Assembly (NCBI GenBank): GCA_009885595.1
Contig: VFKJ01000276.1
Span: 1-10,601 of the forward strand
Source: Myxococcales bacterium
GTDB taxonomy: Bacteria > Myxococcota > Myxococcia > Myxococcales > Myxococcaceae
Direction of reading: 5' to 3'
DNA: 10,601 nucleotides
Below are positions 6,544 through 10,601 of the stretch, in pieces. The notes below the pieces were generated by a model that saw only the letters and a list, made by a program, of their open reading frames with translations, had not been told where the DNA came from and did not search any database. The position numbers and the translations under genes are program-made. Within the stretch, counting starts at the first letter, position 1, and each line of letters begins with the position of its first letter.

Positions 6544-7939
6544 AGGTGAGATCGGGAGTGCAGCCGGTGGGCAGCCTGATGAGCGCGAGGTCTCGTTCGG
6601 TCGCGACCTCGGTGCCGGCGATCGTGCCGCGTCGCGCGATGGCGTAGTTGTAGTGGCCGTCTCCGGCGCCCGGTGGCTCGAAGCGGTACATCGGCACGCG
6701 CTGGTGCAGGTACGCGTAGCCGCCCGTGCGCCAGTTATCGATGCTCGCGATCTTGAGCCCGCAGAGATCGGTGAGCGAGCGGGCTCGCAGCAGCAGCCGA
6801 TTCTCCGGGCCCCCGTAGTCGATCGCGGAGCCGCTCGGGCTCCAGATGCCCAGGCGCGAGAAGGTGAGGGTGGGCAGGGTCGCCAGTGAGATGAGCGCCA
6901 GCACGATCAACCCGAAACCGGCGCGGCGATCTGCGAGTCGATCGAGCCCGAGCGCCGCCTGCGCGCAGAGCAGCGGAATGATCGGGAAGAGGAAGCGCAG
7001 TTCCTTGTGCGGGATGTACGAGTGCACGAGGAAGAACCCGAGCGCGATGAGCGGAACCGCCGGCCGGGTGCGCGCTCCGTACGCCGTCAGGGCGACCACC
7101 GGAATCATCGTCAGGCCTTCCGTCGTCGCCAGCGCCTGCACGTAGTGAAGGAACGGCGCGGTGCCGAAGTCGGACGAGCGGCCCTCGATCAAGTTGAAGC
7201 GCAGGTACTGCCGCGCGGAGTGAAAGGGCGCTCCCCAGGTGAGGAGATCGACGGCTCCGTAGGCGAGGGCTCCGAGGAGCAGCAGTCCGAGGAGTAACGC
7301 GGCTTCTTTCCTTCGGCGCTCAGCCAGCAGCATCGCCAGCGCGCCGACGCAGAAGAGCCCGTTCTGCAGGCGGAGCCCGACGGCGAGGGTGAGGAGGAGG
7401 GCGGCGAGGATCAGTTTGCCCCGACCCTGAGAGCGGAGGAGGAGCGAGAAGGCGAGGGTCACCGGCAGCGCGGAGAGCGTCTCGCCCATCGCGCGCGGGG
7501 CCACGTACACGGCGAACCCCATCAGCGCGAAGGTGGTGGCAGCCACGGCGGCGGCGAACGGAGAGGCGTCCTGCGCGCGCGCCAGCCGGAAGATCGCCCA
7601 CGCCGTGGCGACGCCGGCCAGGCAGAACGTCACCTCGACCGCGACGAGGTAATCGAGCCCGAGCGCGCTCGACAGCTTCATCACCAGCGCCACGAAGCCC
7701 GGCAGCGTCCAGTGGCGCGCGCCCTCGAGGAACTCCCACGCCTGCCAGCCGTAGCCGAACACCGCCCGGTGCGCGGGCTCGAGCGACTGGTAGTACTCGT
7801 CGGGCCAGAGCAGGCCGTCGTCGTGAAAGGCGAACCCCAGGCGCGCCACCAGACCGACGAACAGGCCGCCGATCAGCAGGGGGGGCGCGAGTTGGTTTCC
7901 CCTGTCTTCCGCGGGCGGCATCGGGCGGCGCCATACCAC
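6524..7939 (-). CDS. Alg9/PIG-B-like (GT22) polyprenyl-sugar mannosyltransferase homologue
   Basis: The 471-residue polytopic membrane protein has the hallmarks of GT22, the family of eukaryotic ALG9, ALG12 and GPI mannosyltransferases. These are WPDEYYQSLEPAH (45-57, with the DE catalytic pair D47/E48), GYGWQAWEF, PRAMGETLSALP, an AVGLRLQN segment, WGAPFHSARQYLRFN followed by SSDFGTAPFLHYV, and the diagnostic HKELRF (311-316). About ten membrane segments are followed by a soluble tail from about residue 365. It probably moves a hexose from a lipid-phosphate donor to a membrane-linked acceptor outside the cytoplasmic membrane; this role is inferred. It is first in the operon with the GT39-like gene. 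The start is uncertain: GTG at 7939 (used here) or ATG at 7921, neither with a well-spaced ribosome site. Mannose specificity is not shown. Confidence 0.83.
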   Translation of the reverse strand: MVWRRPMPPAEDRGNQLAPPLLIGGLFVGLVARLGFAFHDDGLLWPDEYYQSLEPAHRAVFGYGWQAWEFLEGARHWTLPGFVALVMKLSSALGLDYLVAVEVTFCLAGVATAWAIFRLARAQDASPFAAAVAATTFALMGFAVYVAPRAMGETLSALPVTLAFSLLLRSQGRGKLILAALLLTLAVGLRLQNGLFCVGALAMLLAERRRKEAALLLGLLLLGALAYGAVDLLTWGAPFHSARQYLRFNLIEGRSSDFGTAPFLHYVQALATTEGLTMIPVVALTAYGARTRPAVPLIALGFFLVHSYIPHKELRFLFPIIPLLCAQAALGLDRLADRRAGFGLIVLALISLATLPTLTFSRLGIWSPSGSAIDYGGPENRLLLRARSLTDLCGLKIASIDNWRTGGYAYLHQRVPMYRFEPPGAGDGHYNYAIARRGTIAGTEVATERDLALIRLPTGCTPDLTYDWHLE

Positions 7940-7946
7940 CCTGCCG

Positions 7947-7955
7947 TGCTATGCG
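7947..7955 (+). promoter_or_regulatory. Candidate extended -10 element for the class V aminotransferase gene
   Basis: TGCTATGCG fits an extended -10 (TGn plus TATGCG) and ends 6 nt before the ATG at 7962. No -35-like hexamer and no Shine-Dalgarno are seen. The arrangement predicts a leaderless transcript, as at the deaminase gene. The divergent gap is only 22 bp (7940-7961). Confidence 0.35.
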
Positions 7956-7961
7956 CGCCCC

Positions 7962-9752
7962 ATGCAGACCTTCGCAGAGGTGGCCGCGTTCATCCGGCAG
8001 AACGAAGTGGGTCGGCGGGCCTGGCTGGACACGCCCTACGGCCGCCGCCTGGTCACCTACGCCGATCTGACGGCCACGGGCCGATACCTGCACTTCGTGG
8101 AGGCCTGGCTGCGGCGCGTGCGGCCGTTCTACGCGAACTCGCACACCGCGATCTCTTCCACCGGCCGGGTGATGACGGAGCTGCGCGAAGAAGCGCGCCG
8201 GGTGATTCGCCGTTCGCTCAACGCCGGCCCGCAGGACGAGGTGCTCTTCGTGGGCAGCGGTGCCACCGCGGCGATCAACAAGCTGGTGGGGCTGCTGGGC
8301 TGGCGCATCTCCGAGCCGCTGGAGCGCGAGTTCAACCTCTCGTCCCTGATTCCCCGGGAGAAGCGCCCGGTGGTGTTCGTCGGCCCCTACGAGCACCACA
8401 GCAACGAGCTGCCCTGGCTGGAGTCGGTGGCCGAGGTGGTGGCGATCGGCCTCACGCCGCAGGGCCAGATCGATCTCGGCGATCTCGAGCGCAAGCTCGC
8501 GGCCTACCCGAACCGCGCGATGAAGCTGGGGGCCTTCTCCGCGGCCTCGAACGTGACGGGGGTGCTGACCGACGTGAAGGCGGTCTCGAAGCTGATGCAC
8601 AAGCACGGCGGGGTGGTGGTCTTCGACTACGCCGCCGGCGGGCCGTACATGCCGATCGACATGCACCCTGCAGACGAGAGCGAGCGCATCGACGCGCTGG
8701 TGCTCTCCACCCACAAGTTCATCGGCGGGCCCGAAGGCTCAGGGGTGCTGGTGGCCCACCGGGACTTCTTCAAGACGCGCAGCCCCGAGCGGCCGGGCGG
8801 CGGCACGGTGGACTACGTGGCCTCGTTCGAGCGCACCTCGGTGGACTACGTGGGCCGACTCGACGAGCGGGAAGAGGGCGGCACCCCGGCGATCCTGGGC
8901 GACATCCGCGCGGGCATCGGCTTCCTGGTGAAGGAGATGACCGGGCCGGCGCGCATCCTCGAGCACGACATTCACCTCTCGGAATACGCGCTCTCGCGGC
9001 TCGGGCGGCACCCGCGCGTTCAGATTCTCGGGCCCACCAACCTGCAACGCCTGCCGATCATCAGCTTCAACATCAAGCGGCTGCACCACGACTTCGTGTC
9101 GGCGCTGCTCGATCACCTGTTTGGAATTCAGAACCGCGCGGGGTGCAGCTGCGCGGGGCCGTACGGGCACCGGCTGCTGGGCATCGATCGCGAGCGCTCG
9201 GAGAAGTACCGCGCGCAGATCGCCCGGGGGCTGGGCGGGCTCAAGCCGGGCTGGGTGCGCGTCACCTTGCCGTACTACGCGAGCGACGAGGACATCGAGT
9301 ACCTGCTCTCGGCGATCGAGTTCGTGGCGGATCACGGGCACGACTTCCTGCCGGAGTACCGGCTGGGCTGGCTCGACGGCGTGTGGCACCACGTCGAGCG
9401 GCCGATGACCGACTTGAAGCCGATCGAGCTGACGGTGGACGCGCTCACCGAGGCGGCGCAGAGCTTCGCGGCAGGCGATCACGAGCAGCCGCTGTCGATC
9501 GCGCAGATCCGCGCCGAGCGGCGCCGCTACTTCGACGAGGCGAAGGCCCACGTGAAGGAACTCGAGGAACTGGCGCTGCGCAAGCCGCCGCTGTGGAACC
9601 CGCCCACGGGAAAGCCCGACGTGGACGCGCTGGTGTGGTTCGACATGGTGCACGCCGACGATCCGTGGAGCCGCGTGCCGGACGTTGCACCCGAGCGCCT
9701 GCTGCCGAGCCGGTGCGGGTTGTTCACGGACGTCGCCGTCGCGATCAATTAG
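7962..9752 (+). CDS. Class V aminotransferase, cysteine desulfurase-like, with C-terminal extension
   Basis: The 596-residue PLP-dependent fold-type I enzyme resembles group II cysteine desulfurases (SufS/CsdA). Visible are the phosphate-binding GSGATAAIN, the EHHSNELPW stretch (PLP-stacking His at 145/146), VVFDYAAGGPYMPID, the PLP lysine K252 in STHKFIGGPEGSG, REEGGTPAI, and RAGCSCAGP with cysteines 395 and 397; C397 sits where SufS has its sulfur-carrying Cys. The enzyme core ends near residue 460. Another 137 residues follow, charged and partly helical, with no motif I recognise, and there is also an insert around residues 113-136. SufS is about 406 residues. No iron-sulfur assembly genes adjoin, so cysteine desulfurase is plausible but not shown; a lyase or epimerase activity is possible. 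Its TAG overlaps the convergent nuclease gene by 4 nt. Confidence 0.85.
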   Translation: MQTFAEVAAFIRQNEVGRRAWLDTPYGRRLVTYADLTATGRYLHFVEAWLRRVRPFYANSHTAISSTGRVMTELREEARRVIRRSLNAGPQDEVLFVGSGATAAINKLVGLLGWRISEPLEREFNLSSLIPREKRPVVFVGPYEHHSNELPWLESVAEVVAIGLTPQGQIDLGDLERKLAAYPNRAMKLGAFSAASNVTGVLTDVKAVSKLMHKHGGVVVFDYAAGGPYMPIDMHPADESERIDALVLSTHKFIGGPEGSGVLVAHRDFFKTRSPERPGGGTVDYVASFERTSVDYVGRLDEREEGGTPAILGDIRAGIGFLVKEMTGPARILEHDIHLSEYALSRLGRHPRVQILGPTNLQRLPIISFNIKRLHHDFVSALLDHLFGIQNRAGCSCAGPYGHRLLGIDRERSEKYRAQIARGLGGLKPGWVRVTLPYYASDEDIEYLLSAIEFVADHGHDFLPEYRLGWLDGVWHHVERPMTDLKPIELTVDALTEAAQSFAAGDHEQPLSIAQIRAERRRYFDEAKAHVKELEELALRKPPLWNPPTGKPDVDALVWFDMVHADDPWSRVPDVAPERLLPSRCGLFTDVAVAIN

Positions 9753-10030
9753 TGGGGCGGCGCGAAGACCGATCGCAATGAGCGGGCGTCGATGGCGGCG
9801 TCGAGCCAGGTCTCCAGGACGGCGGCGTCGGCCTCGGCCAGCTTCGCCTCGACGGCAGCGGGGATCTTCTTGAACCGTTTCGTGAGCACGCGGGTCAGCG
9901 AGCGCCTGAGTGCCATCTCCTGGCCGTCCTTGAGCCCCTTCTCGAGCCCCTTCTCGAGGCCCTTCTTGAGGCCCGCGCGCATGCCCTTTCTCCGCCCCAG
10001 CATTTCCAGGTACTGATTGATGGTCTGCAT
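9749..10030 (-). CDS. Candidate intragenic small protein (RpnS-like) from an in-frame start inside the Rpn gene
   Basis: An ATG at 10030 in the Rpn frame is preceded by AGGAGG (10041 to 10036) and 5 nt of spacing, the best-placed Shine-Dalgarno in the window. It would make a 93-residue basic protein lacking the nuclease core and carrying the GLEKGLEKGL repeats and the C-terminal helices. In enteric Rpn genes, a C-terminal small protein made from an internal start binds and inhibits the full-length toxic nuclease. The position and size here match that layout. A second ATG further in (at 9983) also has GGAG 7 nt upstream. The acidic codons before the start (DQEDA) could yield AGGAGG by chance. 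Confidence 0.45.
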   Translation of the reverse strand: MQTINQYLEMLGRRKGMRAGLKKGLEKGLEKGLKDGQEMALRRSLTRVLTKRFKKIPAAVEAKLAEADAAVLETWLDAAIDARSLRSVFAPPH

Positions 10031-10601
10031 CGCGTCCTCCTGATCGTCCTCTTCCAGGGCCCGCTGTACCAGCGGGAGCCCTTCTTTTCCTGCGACCCCG
10101 CCAAGGTAACCGAGGAAGGTCGTGAGCGTCGACCGGTCGTTCTTCAGGGCTGAAATGACCGAACGAATGAGCGCTGGCTGCCGCAGCTCTCCGGTCGCCG
10201 CTGCCTTCAACGCGAGCAGTCCGCCCTTGAGGGTCTGGTGGCGTGACAGGCGGCGCGCTGATTCAGCGCCCACGTCGACCAGGATCACCTCGAAGTCGAC
10301 ACAGAATCGCCGCAAGGTTCGGCTGGTGCCGATCAAGTCTGAGAACCGGCGCGGGCCTCTCCACCTGGGCTCTCCGTTGTAGACGACGATCGCGACCACC
10401 GGCGGCAGGGTGCGTCTTCTCCCTCGTTGCTTCGCCAGCCTCGAGTAGAGCGCGGACACGTAGCGGAGCACCTGCACGAGCACGAACACGTCGGGCGTGC
10501 GCTTGTGTTCGAGGAGGCAATACACGTAGCCGTCCCGTCCGCCCCGCCTCGGGACTCGCAGCACCTGGTCCGCGATGCTCGCCTTGAGCGACTCGTCGAT
10601 G
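9749..10601 (-). CDS. Rpn-family PD-(D/E)XK nuclease / putative transposase (5' end outside window)
   Basis: The visible 283 codons have an open frame to the right edge, so the true start is outside. This is the Rpn (recombination-promoting nuclease, formerly Transposase_31) family. Its members are DNA endonucleases that stimulate recA-independent recombination, and some act in phage defence. Visible are ADQVLRV with the likely catalytic Asp (10568-10570), CLLEHK with the Glu and Lys of the E-x-K motif (10502-10510), QVLRYVSALY, and PVVAIVVYNGEPRW, all in family order. The catalytic core therefore looks intact. The C-terminal third has an acidic patch (EEDDQEDA), tandem GL(E/K)KGL repeats and a helical tail. 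An internal start with a strong ribosome site lies within it. The TAA overlaps the aminotransferase stop. A GTG at 10564 is in frame but would cut off the catalytic Asp. Confidence 0.85.
   Translation of the reverse strand, partial: IDESLKASIADQVLRVPRRGGRDGYVYCLLEHKRTPDVFVLVQVLRYVSALYSRLAKQRGRRRTLPPVVAIVVYNGEPRWRGPRRFSDLIGTSRTLRRFCVDFEVILVDVGAESARRLSRHQTLKGGLLALKAAATGELRQPALIRSVISALKNDRSTLTTFLGYLGGVAGKEGLPLVQRALEEDDQEDAMQTINQYLEMLGRRKGMRAGLKKGLEKGLEKGLKDGQEMALRRSLTRVLTKRFKKIPAAVEAKLAEADAAVLETWLDAAIDARSLRSVFAPPH
9930..9977 (-). repeat. Four 12-bp tandem repeats within the Rpn gene
   Basis: Four near-identical 12-base units (plus-strand forms TTGAGCCCCTTC, TCGAGCCCCTTC, TCGAGGCCCTTC, TTGAGGCCCGCG) encode the Gly-Leu-Glu/Lys-Lys tetrapeptide repeats GLKKGLEKGLEKGLKDG. 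Repeats of this kind are common near the C-terminus of Rpn proteins and can change copy number by slippage without shifting the frame. Confidence 0.8.
10036..10041 (-). promoter_or_regulatory. Internal Shine-Dalgarno AGGAGG in the Rpn gene
   Basis: The minus strand reads AGGAGG, then ACGCG, then ATG at 10030. Sequence and spacing are near optimal for initiation. It is the main evidence for the internal small protein. Confidence 0.5.

Noticed and set aside
5101..6549. 482-codon open frame on + opposite the GT39-like gene
   Set aside because: Highly charged low-complexity product, typical of an antisense shadow of a hydrophobic GC-rich gene.
9741..9776. Inverted repeat GCGATC/GATCGC around the overlapping stops of the aminotransferase and Rpn genes
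   Set aside because: Only 6 bp with a 24-nt loop and no T-tract; not convincing as a terminator.
7712..9781. 689-codon open frame on + overlapping the aminotransferase and GT22 genes
   Set aside because: The product is Arg/Ala-rich without domains and runs across two genes with clear motifs in other frames.
9749..10601. Mobile element based on the 'transposase' label of the Rpn family
   Set aside because: No inverted repeats, target duplication or other transposition genes are seen; Rpn proteins are nucleases and the gene sits tightly among chromosomal genes.

Overview
The window is about 10.6 kb of high-GC DNA with strongly GC-biased third codon positions. It is packed with ordinary chromosomal genes and most resembles a Myxococcota (myxobacterial) genome. 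That placement is an inference from base composition, from the close match of the adenosine deaminase to the actinobacterial/myxobacterial type as I recall it, and from the mix of a formylglycine-generating enzyme, GT-C glycosyltransferases and an Rpn nuclease. No rRNA, tRNA, CRISPR array, insertion sequence or integrase was seen.

Layout from left to right. (1) The 3' two-thirds of a UvrD/PcrA helicase gene (+), cut by the left edge. (2) A convergent gene (-) for an exported protein that looks like a true formylglycine-generating enzyme (FGE, the sulfatase activator), with both catalytic cysteines present. (3) Divergent from it, sharing the CATG that holds both start codons, an adenosine deaminase gene (+). 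It overlaps by 4 nt a polytopic O-antigen ligase/polymerase (Wzy_C family) gene (+). (4) A convergent two-gene operon (-) for two polytopic GT-C glycosyltransferases. The first is a GT22 (Alg9/PIG-B-like) enzyme and the second a GT39/ArnT-like enzyme. (5) After a 22-bp divergent gap, a 596-residue class V aminotransferase/cysteine-desulfurase-like gene (+) with a long C-terminal extension. (6) Overlapping it by 4 nt tail to tail, an Rpn-family PD-(D/E)XK nuclease gene (-), whose 5' end lies beyond the right edge.

The three membrane proteins (ligase plus two GT-C enzymes) use polyprenyl-linked sugar chemistry at the cytoplasmic membrane and plausibly act in surface polysaccharide or glycolipid assembly. 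No sulfatase lies here, so the FGE presumably acts on targets encoded elsewhere. The other genes look like unlinked housekeeping functions.

Only 29 bp lie outside coding sequence (7 bp and 22 bp), so promoters and terminators must sit inside neighbouring genes. Two forward genes have a -10-like element 6-7 nt before the ATG, which suggests leaderless mRNAs. The most interesting item is a strong internal Shine-Dalgarno plus ATG inside the Rpn gene. It would give a 93-residue C-terminal protein, matching the layout described for intragenic Rpn antitoxins. No stretch over 300 bases lacks a gene.
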